Positions 29,690 through 40,000 of a stretch of DNA of 64,000 nucleotides are shown one piece after another; position 1 is the stretch's first letter, and every line of letters begins with the position of its first letter. Source of the stretch: Mesostigma viride (taxonomy: Eukaryota > Streptophyta > Mesostigmatophyceae > Mesostigmatales > Mesostigmataceae). The position numbers and the translations under genes are program-made. Location of the stretch: contig RPFO01000827.1 in the NCBI GenBank assembly GCA_009746045.1, positions 1-64,000 on the forward strand. Direction: 5' to 3'. A model generated the notes under the pieces. It was not told the origin of the DNA and did no database searches. It saw nothing but the letters and a program-made list of their open reading frames with translations.

Positions 29690-31120
29690 ATGTCCACGCG
29701 TCTTATGGACGTGGAGGTCGAAGACGAGGCGGATTACGCCACGGAGTCCGCGCCGGCCGTCCGCGGCGGGTTTCTAGACGCCGTCGATCTCGTGGACGAG
29801 GACGACAACCCTGTGGAAACGCGCGCGTTGCCGGACCCCTCGCAATTCCGTTCGACCGATCGGCCCGCGGCCGGGTCGGGCGCGTACGCCTCCGCGGGGC
29901 GGAAAGCGAGATCGGGTGCGAACGCCAGGACCGGTCCGCGCGCGGAGCCCAAGGAGGCGGCTCTGGAGATGCTCGCGAACCCGCGCAAGCACCGCTCGGT
30001 CTTCGCGCCGCCGCCCGAGCCTCGTGAAGACCCGCCGATTTCCCGAGACCGGCGGGACGATTTCGAGTTCGACGATTTCGACGAGGACGGGGGCGGGGAG
30101 GATCTGTACGGCGACGACGAGGACGGGTTCGACGACGGAGACGACGGATACGTGGATGACGTGCCGCGGCCGAGCGCGAGCGAGATCCACGCGCGGAAGG
30201 TGGACCTCCTCCACAAGATGCACCGGATGAAGGACAAGGGGATCGTGGTCGGCGATTTCACGATGCGGTCCAACCTGGACGAGATGCAGTTCGAGTACGA
30301 CAAGGTCATGCACGCGCTCGAGGTGCGCAACGCCATCCAGACGATGCGCCAGATCCTGATCGCCGGGACGAGCGCGGCCCAGTTCCTGAACTCGCGGTAC
30401 GACCCGTTCGGACTCAAGCTGGACGGGTGGTCCGAATCCGTCATGAGCAACGTGGCGGATTACGACAACGTGTTCGAACGGCTGTACGAGAAGCACAAGA
30501 ACAAGGTGTCCGTCGCGCCGGAGATCCAGTTGCTGTTCATGCTCGGCGGGTCGGCCATGATGTTCCACATGTCCGCGTCGTTCGCGAACTCGGGACTGCC
30601 CTCCATGAGCGAGATCGCGAAGACGGACCCCGAGCTCATGAAATCGCTTCTGAAAGTCATGATGGCCAGGAACGAGGGACCCATCGCCGTCGGGTCCGCG
30701 GGTCGCCCGCAGCAACCCCCCGCGGGGGCGGGAGGACAGGACCGGCCGCCGTCCGCGCAAGGCCGGGCGAGAGGGGACGCGCCGTACGTCATGAAGGGGC
30801 CCTCCTTGGGAGGGTTCGCGATCGGGTCGATGATGCCTCCCGTGCCCGTGGCCCCTCGCGCCCCGCCCCCGCCCCCGCCCGATATGGACCAGCTCGTCCA
30901 CGAGGCCATGAGTCCGATGGCGCGGCCCGAGATGGCCGTCATCGACATCTACGATGACGACGGCGAGAGCGTCGCGGACAGTTTCGCGGGCGTCGGCGGG
31001 TCGGCCGACGCGTCGGGCGGCGGAGATCTCCGCACGGTCCAGGTGACGGACAAGAAGTCGAGGAGGAGAGGCGGCAAGAAGAAGGACGCAGACGCGAACA
31101 AACTGGTTCTGGACATCTGA
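29690..31120 (+). CDS. conserved giant-virus protein (DUF5767-like), acidic N-terminus
   Basis: A 476-residue protein (MSTRLMDVEVEDEADYATES). A TATA-like TTTATATTCC sits about 35-40 bases upstream. The N-terminal half is disordered and very acidic (FEFDDFDEDGGGEDLYGDDE). Residues about 165-320 form a compact helical domain: KVDLLHKMHRMKDKGIVVGD, LDEMQFEYDKVMHALEVRNA, AAQFLNSRYDPFGLKLDGWS, APEIQLLFMLGGSAMMFHMS. The DPFGLKLDGWSE signature with a following SAMMFHM helix is what I remember of a virus-only family of unknown function shared by large DNA viruses. The C-terminus is Pro-rich and ends in a basic KKSRRRGGKKKD patch. Likely a virion or morphogenesis protein; role inferred. Confidence 0.65.
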   Translation: MSTRLMDVEVEDEADYATESAPAVRGGFLDAVDLVDEDDNPVETRALPDPSQFRSTDRPAAGSGAYASAGRKARSGANARTGPRAEPKEAALEMLANPRKHRSVFAPPPEPREDPPISRDRRDDFEFDDFDEDGGGEDLYGDDEDGFDDGDDGYVDDVPRPSASEIHARKVDLLHKMHRMKDKGIVVGDFTMRSNLDEMQFEYDKVMHALEVRNAIQTMRQILIAGTSAAQFLNSRYDPFGLKLDGWSESVMSNVADYDNVFERLYEKHKNKVSVAPEIQLLFMLGGSAMMFHMSASFANSGLPSMSEIAKTDPELMKSLLKVMMARNEGPIAVGSAGRPQQPPAGAGGQDRPPSAQGRARGDAPYVMKGPSLGGFAIGSMMPPVPVAPRAPPPPPPDMDQLVHEAMSPMARPEMAVIDIYDDDGESVADSFAGVGGSADASGGGDLRTVQVTDKKSRRRGGKKKDADANKLVLDI

Positions 31121-31224
31121 TCGACCGACCCCTCGTCGGATTCGCCGCGCCGACCGATCCGGATCGAGGACCGAGTATTTCCTTTCCATTTCTTGGGATC
31201 GGTGAGTGGTTCGTCTCGCAACTC

Positions 31225-32433
31225 ATGAGACTCCCCCGCATCAAGAATCGCCGGGCGTCCGGGACGTCCAGGATGTCCGAGGCGACGTCGAGGACGTCCG
31301 ACGCGTCCGATTCGGGCATGGGGGATTTCGCGGCTCTCCCCCCGGACGTGCTGAACATGATCACGGAACGCGTCGCGGACCACGGGGTGGGCCACGCGTT
31401 GGCGCTCGCGTCCGTGTCCAAGTCCATGCACGCGGCCACGTGGCCCGCGCTGAGGGAGATGCTGTACACCCTCGACGAAGGGCCTCGCTCGGCCAGGTTC
31501 CCCGCGATCCACCGGTTGTGGGACCAGGACTTCTTCAAGGGGAAGAAGATCGTCCGCATCGTCGTGCGCGACAAGCGGCCCAACGACGCGACGTTCACCG
31601 TGCACCACGACGAGAGGTACGCGCGCCACGCGGGAGTCATGACCGTCACCTTGCATTGGGACCAGGTCGCCGGGTTCCTGTCTCGTCACCCGGGCATCGA
31701 CGTCGTGCTTCTAGAAGGGGACATGTACAAGATCTACAACCACGTCTACATGCAAGAGCACGCCGTCGTCCTCGCGCTGCTTCACATCCGCAGGCACCTG
31801 GCGAGGTACCCGTGCGACCTGTTCTCGGTCTTGTTCGACAGGGTCGATCCCAACGTCGTCGCGCCTTGCCGGACGACGCGGACGTCCGACGAATTCGCTG
31901 AGACCGTCAGGGACCTCTTGGCCGCGAACGGGCACTCTTTCTGCGTCGAAGGCCCCCGATCGTTCCTGTTCGGAGAGGGCGTTAGTCACGGGTTCTACCT
32001 GAGTTCCGTCCTCTCGGTGGTGGCGAACGCCAAGAGGATCCGCCGGTGCTTCACGGGACGTCCGGATCGTCCGGCGGGGTATTTGTCCACCGGGACGGAT
32101 ACGACGCTGCACTTCTACTGCGACGCCGCCAAGGTGTTCGTCGAATCGGGCGTGGTGGTCGACCCGGCCGTCCCGATCGTACTGTACAGCACGAGCATGC
32201 GATGGAACCTCCACTTGTCCGACCTGCCCACTCGCTCCCCCGTGCTCGTCGTGGGTGACATCAGCGTGCACCTGTCACAGGGCGTGGTGCACGCCTTGGA
32301 CGACCACGGGAAGACGCCTCGCTTCCAGATCGTGGGAGCGGGAGGTGGCGAGACCCCTGTCTCTCCAACGCGCATCGTAGAATGGGCGCGACATGTGATG
32401 TCAGTGTGGCGCGGGACGCCGCGTGGGTGGTGA
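31225..32433 (+). CDS. F-box-like viral protein
   Basis: A 402-residue frame starting MRLPRIKNRRASGTSRMS; alternatives are Met17 and Met32. After a Ser/Thr/Arg-rich leader, residues 32-75 read MGDFAALPPDVLNMITERVA, then LALASVSKSMHAATWPALRE. This LPxDVL...SxVSK pattern matches F-box domains, which link substrates to SCF ubiquitin ligases through Skp1. The remaining 320 residues are mixed alpha/beta with no recognised repeat (VLLEGDMYKIYNHVYMQEHA; VLVVGDISVHLSQGV). Viral F-box proteins often redirect host protein turnover. The F-box call rests on the motif alone. Confidence 0.55.
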   Translation: MRLPRIKNRRASGTSRMSEATSRTSDASDSGMGDFAALPPDVLNMITERVADHGVGHALALASVSKSMHAATWPALREMLYTLDEGPRSARFPAIHRLWDQDFFKGKKIVRIVVRDKRPNDATFTVHHDERYARHAGVMTVTLHWDQVAGFLSRHPGIDVVLLEGDMYKIYNHVYMQEHAVVLALLHIRRHLARYPCDLFSVLFDRVDPNVVAPCRTTRTSDEFAETVRDLLAANGHSFCVEGPRSFLFGEGVSHGFYLSSVLSVVANAKRIRRCFTGRPDRPAGYLSTGTDTTLHFYCDAAKVFVESGVVVDPAVPIVLYSTSMRWNLHLSDLPTRSPVLVVGDISVHLSQGVVHALDDHGKTPRFQIVGAGGGETPVSPTRIVEWARHVMSVWRGTPRGW

Positions 32434-32631
32434 CGAAGGCGTCGTGGGACGCCGACGAGACGGCCAAGGAACTCCGGAGAAGGATCCCCTTCGTGTTTGT
32501 ACGCGGCACGTGTCGCGCGACGTGACCGTTCATCCTACCTATCTGATACATGACACGACCTAGCTAGGCAAAGACTCGTACGTTGTTTTTATAATGTCGT
32601 TATTCGTTATTCATAATAAATCGCCATTCGC
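32434..32631. other. convergent intergenic region with palindrome CCTAGCTAGG
   Basis: Between two converging genes. Contains CCTAGCTAGG (32559-32568), then an AT-rich stretch with TTATTCATAATAAATCG. The palindrome CTAGCTAG also occurs in the two other roomy convergent junctions of the window, about 6215-6222 and 59416-59423. It may mark 3' ends or termination. Confidence 0.4.
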
Positions 32632-33720
32632 TCATTTATAAATGAAGTCGTAAGGGACGTTGAGAATGTTGGTGGAGAACTTGATTTCGGGCTGACATAT
32701 CGCGAGTTTGTCCTCCCAACTAGCGGACGGACTCGCGACGAACGTGGTCGTGTCCGAATCGATCAGGACCGCCTCCGACGATTCGTCGCGCGCGAGGTCG
32801 ACGCGAGACGTGTCTCGCAACACGCTCTCCGCCGTGGGGATGGCCGTCGACCGCAGGGCGAAGAAAGTCCCGATGAGGTAGAGGGCCGTGTTCGGGACGG
32901 ACGGTTGCGGTCTCTTCCCCGTCACGGCCTTGAAATGCTTGGTGTATCTCACTTGCGGCGGAGTGCCGCTGAAGGCCGTCGACAGGACCGGTCCGTTCGC
33001 GTAGTCCGTGGACGTCTGGAAGTTCACCTGGGCGATGTCGGTGGAGTCGTAATCGATCTGCACGCGGACCTCGTGCGGCCGCCCCGCGGGGCACCACACG
33101 TGCAGGTCGATCGCGACTCGATCGTCGTCTAGGGGAGGTCGCGGCGAAAAAAATACGATGGGGCGGGGGAACGGGATCTTGGTGAAGTAATCCACGGACA
33201 GTTTGCGGCGGGTGTGGATGGGCGAGAACGCGAAGGACGGCCACGAGGAGTAGGGCGGGTCGTAGAGGACGGCGGCGGTCGGGTCGCCGCCTTCGACGAG
33301 TCGGACGAAATCCGCGCGCATGGACGTCAGCAGGCCCGTCTTATCGTCGGACGTCAGCGCGGCGTCGGAGGGAGAACCGGACAACAGCACAGAGTCCGCG
33401 ACCGGGTTCACGTGTGCGAACCACCACGTTTCCAGGTCGAGGGAGGGCACCGTCCGAGCGATGTCCAGGTACGCGAGACGGTAGTCGCCGTCTTTCGGGT
33501 TCTCGATCGCGGTCGTCAGCGCGTAATGGTCGCGGAACTCGCCGGTGGCGTCGTCCACCGTGCCGAACGATAGGAACTTGTTGCCGTAACGGTCCCTCGA
33601 CGACCGGATCTGGAACTCGCCCACGTGAAAGGGGTTGAGGCCCGTCATGACGTCGCCATTCGCGAGGTTGATCTTGCTCACTCGCAGCGTATCGGCGGTC
33701 AAGGCGGACGGTCGCGACAT
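32632..33720 (-). CDS. beta-rich virion-type protein
   Basis: A 362-residue protein from ATG 33720 (MSRPSALTADTLRVSKINLA). A TATATATAC box lies 22-30 bases upstream. The N-terminal phrase DTLRVSKINLANGD and the mixed short strands resemble the head of the fiber gene. The body is beta-rich (YGNKFLSFGTVDDATGEFRD; AIDLHVWCPAGRPHEVRVQI; RYTKHFKAVTGKRPQPSVP) and ends NILNVPYDFIYK. No known family recognised. Its position next to the small Gly-rich structural gene on the same strand suggests a virion surface component. Confidence 0.55.
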   Translation of the reverse strand: MSRPSALTADTLRVSKINLANGDVMTGLNPFHVGEFQIRSSRDRYGNKFLSFGTVDDATGEFRDHYALTTAIENPKDGDYRLAYLDIARTVPSLDLETWWFAHVNPVADSVLLSGSPSDAALTSDDKTGLLTSMRADFVRLVEGGDPTAAVLYDPPYSSWPSFAFSPIHTRRKLSVDYFTKIPFPRPIVFFSPRPPLDDDRVAIDLHVWCPAGRPHEVRVQIDYDSTDIAQVNFQTSTDYANGPVLSTAFSGTPPQVRYTKHFKAVTGKRPQPSVPNTALYLIGTFFALRSTAIPTAESVLRDTSRVDLARDESSEAVLIDSDTTTFVASPSASWEDKLAICQPEIKFSTNILNVPYDFIYK

Positions 33721-33794
33721 GCGCGCGCCGAGGGTCTCGTGTATATATACCCTCACATTTTCCGCGACGCGGTCGCGGACGGCGAGACCCGCGA

Positions 33795-34268
33795 TCAAGG
33801 CTTGAACACGTGGACGCGCGATTCGATCACGTTCAGAGGATCCGTCAAGTCCCTCTTCACGATCTCGAGCTCCCCGTCCTCGTTCACGGCCAGACGGTAC
33901 TTCGTCGATCCGGTCCCGATGTCCACGGTTTCGCCGGACGCGCTGCCCCCGCCGCCCCCGCCGCCACCGGTCCCGAGGTCGCCCACTTCCGTCCCGTTCA
34001 GGTACACGCCTTGGGAGGACACGACGATCCTTCTCCCCGCGTTGCCGGACTTGGACGAGATCGTGACTTGTTCGTCCGAGAACTTGATGTACGGCTGATC
34101 CGTCTCCGCGGTGTTCGGCTGCTGGTAGTACCAGAACATGTCGTCGCCGGTCTGTTTCATCGTCACCTGGCCGAACGACGTCTTGCTCGAATTGTACGCC
34201 ACGAGGGTCGACGTCCCGATGGACCCGAGGATCGCCGTGCCGGACGCGAGGTTCGGGTTCGCCGCCAT
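33795..34268 (-). CDS. small fiber-like protein with poly-Gly hinge
   Basis: A 157-residue protein from ATG 34268 (MAANPNLASGTAILGSIGTS). A beta-rich N-terminal module (FGQVTMKQTGDDMFWYYQQP; QVTISSKSGNAGRRIVVSSQ) is followed by a GDLGTGGGGGGGGSASGE hinge. A C-terminal strand pair (KYRLAVNEDGELEIVKRD) completes it. The GVYLNG and NEDGELEI phrases occur in phage and viral tail-fiber or spike proteins, so a surface fiber subunit is plausible. TATATT lies upstream in an AT-rich leader. Confidence 0.55.
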   Translation of the reverse strand: MAANPNLASGTAILGSIGTSTLVAYNSSKTSFGQVTMKQTGDDMFWYYQQPNTAETDQPYIKFSDEQVTISSKSGNAGRRIVVSSQGVYLNGTEVGDLGTGGGGGGGGSASGETVDIGTGSTKYRLAVNEDGELEIVKRDLTDPLNVIESRVHVFKP

Positions 34269-34359
34269 GGTCGCTGCTATTACTATTGCATGATCAGATA
34301 ATATAGAGACGGGATTTGATTGCGAAAGGTCGTTTTGTTTTATTATCACCGCGATCCGT

Positions 34360-34836
34360 TTAATTCAGAGGAGTGAGCGTCGCTCTAGGCCCCGCGGGCG
34401 ATCCGCCGAGTCTCGCGGGCCTTTCCCTGTAATACATGTAAATCAGCGCGCCCGCTATCCCGGCGCCCGCGAGAAGGAACAAGAACCCGTTATTTCGCGC
34501 CTCTTGGTTCGCGATCTCTCTCACCCGGTTCTCGAACATCGCCTGCTGTCTCGCCACGCGGGCCGCCTGGTCGACGTTCGCGGGCCGGCGACTCATACTG
34601 CCCGGAGGAGGAGCGAGCGGGCTGTTCACGTTGATGGTCTCGCGGTCCGTCAGCCCGCCCCCGCCCGACGGCCCCGCGTGCGACTCCTTGTACGCGAACG
34701 GGTTCGACCGGTCCGACGTGCCCGGGAGAGGCGCGACGGGCGCCGACGGTTCGGGCGCGGAGGCTATTTCCCCGCCGCCGTCTTCGCTCGCGAGCGGCGA
34801 GAAGGAGAACGCCTTGCCGAGAGGGGCGCCGCTCAT
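34360..34836 (-). CDS. single-pass membrane protein
   Basis: A 158-residue protein (MSGAPLGKAFSFSPLASED). The N-terminal 100 residues are Pro/Gly/Ser rich and disordered. A helical stretch (RVARQQAMFENRVREIANQE) leads into one clear transmembrane segment (NGFLFLLAGAGIAGALIYMY) followed by positive charges (YRERPARLGG). The topology fits an inner-membrane or envelope protein of a nucleocytoplasmic virus with a large N-terminal tail. No family recognised. Confidence 0.55.
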   Translation of the reverse strand: MSGAPLGKAFSFSPLASEDGGGEIASAPEPSAPVAPLPGTSDRSNPFAYKESHAGPSGGGGLTDRETINVNSPLAPPPGSMSRRPANVDQAARVARQQAMFENRVREIANQEARNNGFLFLLAGAGIAGALIYMYYRERPARLGGSPAGPRATLTPLN

Positions 34837-34915
34837 GTCGGTCGTTTTTCAGCTACTAGTGGATCGGGAAAATAAAGGGATCGGTCGGAACGCGCCGCGC
34901 GATCGGTCGACGGTC

Positions 34916-35548
34916 TCAATCGACGTATTCGGACACCGTGGTCCCGGCCACCGACAGTCTCTTGGCGACGACGGCCTTCTTCTTGGCCGCGATCGCGGGA
35001 CGGACGTGGTTCCGGAAGACGCGTTCCAGGAACTTCTCGATGTAATGGCTGTCGGATTTCGTCGGGATCTCCGCCGCTTCCGCCCACTCGGCCAGCACCT
35101 GGAAGAACCGCGCGATCGCCTTCACCTCGCCGGGCTCGCAGTTGGGATACACGTCCTGCGCGAAGAACTTCTCGAATTCCTCGCGGTTGGCGCACGCGAG
35201 AAGGACGGGCACGATCCGTTCGATGACGCGCAGGGCCGTCCGCGCGTCGCCGGAGATGCTCTCCTCCGCCGTCCGCCACCCGTCGAGGATGGCGTCGATG
35301 GCGGTCTTGATGTCCTCCGGCAGGTCCTTCTGGATGGCCATGTTCATCAGACAGACCACCTCGACGTCGTTCACCGCGCCCTCCAGGTCCCCCGCGTCGA
35401 TGACGTTCGTGAGACGGACGACCAGGTTCCTCATGATCCGCTTCGTGGCCGCCTCGTCCTCCCCGAGGATGCCCATGCCCGTCTGGATCATGGAGGGCGG
35501 GAACTTCCACGTGGCCAGCTTACCGCGCAGTTTTACCTTGACGTCCAT
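34916..35548 (-). CDS. helical hypothetical viral protein
   Basis: A 210-residue protein from ATG 35548 (MDVKVKLRGKLATWKFPPSM); the longer open frame upstream overlaps another gene and is rejected. It is all-helical by eye (RIMRNLVVRLTNVIDAGDLE; TALRVIERIVPVLLACANRE; AIARFFQVLAEWAEAAEI) with a basic region near the end (AIAAKKKAVVAKRL). A T-run (TTTTTTTTGCCC) lies about 25-35 bases upstream, as for several other genes here. Conserved structural role is possible; function unknown. Confidence 0.6.
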   Translation of the reverse strand: MDVKVKLRGKLATWKFPPSMIQTGMGILGEDEAATKRIMRNLVVRLTNVIDAGDLEGAVNDVEVVCLMNMAIQKDLPEDIKTAIDAILDGWRTAEESISGDARTALRVIERIVPVLLACANREEFEKFFAQDVYPNCEPGEVKAIARFFQVLAEWAEAAEIPTKSDSHYIEKFLERVFRNHVRPAIAAKKKAVVAKRLSVAGTTVSEYVD

Positions 35549-35610
35549 GGCGGGCGAGCGTCGTTCTATTGGTACAGGGCAAAAAAAACGAGCGCGGAAC
35601 GCGGCGGCGT

Positions 35611-35841
35611 TTACAAGGGGATCGGCAGCATCGGGTTGATGATCGCCCAGAACAGGACCAGGGCCACGAACGTGTACCCCAGGTTCCGCCAGAAGTACTT
35701 CTGGTACAACGGGTCGAGCGGGCGCTTGTTCGCGGCCGAGGACGCGGCGGCGGCGGCGGCGAACGCGATGAGCGACGTGCGGATCGTGTCGGCCCAGAGC
35801 GCGGTATAGAAAGGGGGGATGTACGAGGCCACGTACTCCAT
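35611..35841 (-). CDS. small two-helix membrane protein
   Basis: A 76-residue protein from ATG 35841 (MEYVASYIPPFYTALWADTI). A GTATAC box lies at 35862-35867, 20 bases upstream. One hydrophobic helix (RTSLIAFAAAAAASSAANKR) is followed by a loop (PLDPLYQKYFWRNLGY) and a second helix (TFVALVLFWAIINPMLPIPL). Size and layout fit the small membrane proteins of the internal virion membrane in icosahedral giant viruses. Confidence 0.6.
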   Translation of the reverse strand: MEYVASYIPPFYTALWADTIRTSLIAFAAAAAASSAANKRPLDPLYQKYFWRNLGYTFVALVLFWAIINPMLPIPL

Positions 35842-35861
35842 GGGACGGTCGACGGATAGCG

Positions 35862-35867
35862 GTATAC
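35862..35867 (-). promoter_or_regulatory. GTATAC box of the 35841 gene
   Basis: Palindromic GTATAC 20 bases upstream of the ATG. The same hexamer recurs before the genes at 35944, 51158, 53023, 61073 and 8046. Likely a TATA-like viral promoter element. Confidence 0.45.
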
Positions 35868-35943
35868 GGTAACGCACACATATTTTGCGGGTGGCCCGCG
35901 CTCCGGTGGGAGGAATTATGTCGTCGCACAGTAGTATACCACC

Positions 35944-36492
35944 ATGTCGGCGATCCAGGCGTTCAACGCGATGATGAGGTCCTTCCTGGAGGAGCTGGAG
36001 ATGGCGTTCCCGGACGAGAAGTCCATCGCGGGGGTCAACTCCGCCTTCCAGCTCGCGTGCAAGACCAACGCGCGCATGCCGCTGAACGCGTACATGTCGA
36101 GCGTCACCCCGCACATGGCCAAGATCTCCGCGAAGGACCCCTCCTTCTTGACCCAGGCCGGGTTCGCGGACGTGCCCTACTTGAAGGACATCAACATCCG
36201 CAAGCACTGGGACAAGGCGCCCGAGGCCACCAAGGAGGCCATATGGCAGTACCTCCAGACCCTGTACATCATCGGGTACGGCATCTGCGAGATGCCCGAG
36301 GAACTCCTGCGGCAGGCGGAGGCGAAGGCGCAAGAGTTCGCGGACAAGGTGCGGTCGTCGGGCCAGGACCCGAACAAGGCCTGCGCCGCCCTCTTCGACG
36401 ACATGATGTCCGCCGTCGCCCCCCTCGCCGCCGAGCCCAGCTTCACCTTCCCGATCGCCGAGGCCGCGGAAGACGAGGAGGGGTCCAAGTGA
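35944..36492 (+). CDS. helical conserved-type viral protein
   Basis: A 182-residue protein (MSAIQAFNAMMRSFLEELEM). GTATAC lies 4 bases before the ATG. It is all-helical: FPDEKSIAGVNSAFQLACKT; NAYMSSVTPHMAKISAKDPS; TKEAIWQYLQTLYIIGYGIC. The tail is acidic (AEAAEDEEGSK). The IWQYLQTLYIIG segment resembles a recurrent motif in giant-virus proteins of unknown function, but I cannot name the family. It is divergent from the small membrane gene, sharing a short promoter gap of about 100 bp. Confidence 0.6.
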   Translation: MSAIQAFNAMMRSFLEELEMAFPDEKSIAGVNSAFQLACKTNARMPLNAYMSSVTPHMAKISAKDPSFLTQAGFADVPYLKDINIRKHWDKAPEATKEAIWQYLQTLYIIGYGICEMPEELLRQAEAKAQEFADKVRSSGQDPNKACAALFDDMMSAVAPLAAEPSFTFPIAEAAEDEEGSK

Positions 36493-36575
36493 GACCGCCG
36501 AATCGTCTGCGGTCCGCGGCCGGTTCGCGCGCGTACCACGATATCTAATGCTTTATAATAACAAACGGCCCGATC

Positions 36576-37015
36576 ATGCTCTTCGTGGACGCGTTCGTGG
36601 ACGGGCTGGGGGACGACCTCCTCTCCTTCTGGCCGATCGTCCCGGGCATGAGCGCCCGGGACCGGCTGAACGCGCTCAAACGGTTCGGGTTGTACGCGGC
36701 CGTGCTGGGTTCCTCGTGACCCGGTCGGTGAAGTCGGCCGCGTACGGTCTCCTTCTGACCGCGGTGGCCACCGTCGCGTGGGAGTTCGACAGGAGGTACG
36801 CGGTCCGACGCGCGAGGGGCGGGGCCGGGGCGGGCGCGAACCCCGAGAACAATTACACGCCCGGACGTCCGCCGGGGTCTTTGTCCCCGTACGCGATGTC
36901 GCAGGTCGGTCCTCGCGATACGCACCGTTCGATCGTAGAGCCGTGGCAGTCGGCCGACGCGACCCGGTTCGTGCCCGTGCCTCACGCGGATTTCGAACGG
37001 CGCCGAGATTATTAG
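36576..37015 (+). pseudogene. DUF5762-like small membrane protein, one frameshift
   Basis: Starts at ATG 36576 (MLFVDAFVDGLGDDLLSFWP). The first frame runs FWPIVPGMSARDRLNALKRF then GLYAAVLGSS and stops at 36717. The next frame continues LVTRSVKSAAYGLLLTAVAT, a transmembrane helix, then NPENNYTPGRPPG and a C-terminus ending FERRRDY. The order FWP...MSxxxRLNALxRF plus two hydrophobic segments is what I recall of a conserved virus-only membrane family. One base is off near 36700. Either pseudogenised or an assembly error. Confidence 0.55.
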
Positions 37016-37057
37016 CTTCGTAGACAATAGCCGCCTCCGCTCGGATCGTCCGCGACG

Positions 37058-40000
37058 ATGGAGGACGACGCGGACGAGGTCGCCGCCCGACCGATCGCCC
37101 CCATCCGCCAGGGCACGAGTCATCCGCTGCACGTCCGCAAGCTGATCGCGATGGCCGTGCACACGCGGAAGGAGAGGAAGGAGAAGCTGTATCAGATCGC
37201 CGAGCGGTTCGGCGTCGACCGCAAGACCGCGCGGGTGTACCACAGGCTGTGGGTGGACGACGGCAAACCGGACTACGCGGACGAGGGAGATCCGACGGTC
37301 CGTGTTGCGGCCGATGGCCCGGCGGACGATCGACGAGGACACGGGGAAGTACACGAGCGAGCGCAGACTCACGCGCGGAGAGCGGAGGTTCGGCACGGAG
37401 GAGAAGTGGCGCCGGGTCGCGGCCAAGATCGTGGAGATCCAGACGGCCGCGCCGACGTTCACGGCGTCCGACATCGCGGGGTTCACGAACCGCAACGGCG
37501 CGGACGCCCCGGGGTCGACGAGGACGCTGTTCGCGGAACTGAAGGCGCTGTGCGGCGCCGCAGTGGCTTTGGACGATCGGGACGTCCAGGCGGCGCGGAA
37601 GATGGGCGACCTGACGTACAAGAAGATCGCGTACGACTACAAGGACCGGGACGCGAAGAACGTGGCCGCCAAGAAGAAGGCGTTCGTCGAGATCCAGAAG
37701 CACCTGTTCGCGGAGGACTGCGTGTTCGTGGACGAGTTCAGCGTCGTCATGAACGCGGTGCCCACGAGGGGGTGGGGAAGAAGGGGGAGATGCCGTACGT
37801 CCGCAAGAGGGAGCAGACGGACACGCGGACGACGGTCATCGCGGCGATGCGATGGCCGTCCGAGAACCGGGAGAACATGAACCTCCCTCCCGCCATGTTC
37901 CTGAGGATCTTCCCGCCCATCCCGTCCCGCATCTCCAATAACTACCCCGCTCTCAACGCGGTCCAGGATCGGGACGCCGAGAGGTTGCGGTCCGAGATGT
38001 GGTGGGAAGGGCTGGGGTTCGTCATGGGGGACTGGTGCAAGAAGAAGGACGGGGGACGGGACCGCGTCCGGCTCGCGTCTCTCCGAGCCCCCATCGAGGC
38101 CATGGCGAGACGGGGGGAGGCGCTGTACGATTGGATCACGAACGGCGCGGCCTCGTTCCCCTTCGGCATGGACGCCGAGGTGTCGAACTCCGTCCTCCCC
38201 ACCGAGTTCTGGGACTTTCCCGCGGACGGGTCCAAGGAGAGACTGGTGAAGGACTCGTTCGCGAGGAGCGCCATGTGGGCGGACTACTGGAACCACCTGC
38301 CCGGCCATCCGATCGCCGACCTGGTGGAGCACACGGACGACCGGAAGGAGAAGGTGACGTTCGTCCTCCGTCTGGCCGCGCACGACTACTTCTTGTGGGC
38401 GCACGTCCGCATGCACAACTACATGGTGGACGGGGCCCAGTTCGGGGAGAGGCCGCCGTTGGGCGCGTCGTGGCTCGCGTCCGGCGACGCGTCCCTGATC
38501 GTGGCCAAGGTGCTCGAGGGGACGAGGACCCGCGCCGAGAACAGTCTGCTGAAATACGACGACACCAAGGGCACGTTCGACGACCAAGACGATTCGGAAG
38601 AGAGCATTTCCAAGATGTTGGGAGAGCTGCACGGCCTTTTTCGGAACTCGGACTACGAGACCATCTTCTTTTCGCTTTTCGAGACCGTCACGGCGGACCA
38701 CGAGAGGAAGTTCACGCACTTGCACAACCTGTTCTTCAAGGAGACGAGCGTGTTTTATTCGAGAGATTACGTCGACGGTTACAAGAACCGGAACACGACC
38801 TACGACTTCCTGTTGGCCAGGGAGATCTACAAGAACCTGAACCTCGCGTTCAAGAGGGACGGCGCGGCGAACCAGTCGCTGGGGAAATGGGAGATCGCCG
38901 CGCACGTGTGGAAGATGGTGCACACGTACGGGGGCGACAAGGACCGTCTGATCGACCCGACGCTCGACTCCGTCCGTCTGGCGTCCGTGGCGGAGACGGG
39001 AGTCCCGTACACGTTCGGGGACCGCGGGGAGGAAGACGCCTTTTTCAACGGCGATTTTTACCCGGACAAGTTCGCGCAGTACCTGCGGGACAACGAGCGT
39101 GTCCAGATCAAGCAGACGCGGGCCCAGGTGTCGCGGATGTCCTTCGCCCGTTCGCAGATGCGCGAGCGGTACATCGGCGCCGCCCCGATGTCCGTGGACG
39201 GGTGGTTGTTCAAGGAGTTCCTGAAGAACCTCCCCGACAGCTTCGTGGTGGACAAGACCGTCATCATGGACGGCGCGGCCATCCACGCCCGGCCGACGGA
39301 CGGCGAGATCCGATTGAACTCCAAACTCCCCGACGCGTTGTCCGTGTTCCCGGAATCCGAGTTGAGTCCGTTGGCGCAACTGCTCAGACGGCGCGGAGGG
39401 GGCGACGGCGTGTTGTTGCCGCCGACGAAAGAGACGTTCTTCGAGTACGGTTTGGACGCGCAGAATCGTCGAGTGGTCCGAGGTCTCGCTCGCCGTCCCG
39501 CGCTGCTGTACACGCCGCCGTACTCCCCGGAGTTCAACCCGATCGAGTTGGCGTTCAATCCGGGCAAGAAGTTCATACGGCGAGAGGTCGCGCGGCACAC
39601 GCGGACGCGGTGGAACCTGTCGATCGCCATCATAAACGCGCTCAACGTCCTCACGCGGCCTCACGCGATCAAGAACTACATGCTCTGTTCGGGCTACCGC
39701 AGCAAGGCGATCGGGGTGACGCCGTCGCTGTCCAGGACGATCGTGACAGAACCGGACGACGCCGCGAACCCGAACGCGAACGACGCCTTTTACACGAACG
39801 TGAGGACGAAGAGGACGGGCGCGTGTCTCGGGAAGATGGCGGAGGGGAAGTACCCCGATCCTTCCAAACCCCCCTCGCGCGCCTTGACGACCGTCGTGCG
39901 CGCGGACGAGAAGAAGGATTTCGAGAGGGACGAGACGACGTACTTCTGTCCGGCTGCGAACCCGGTCGCGCCCGGCGCCGAGTACTTCACCAAGTACGAC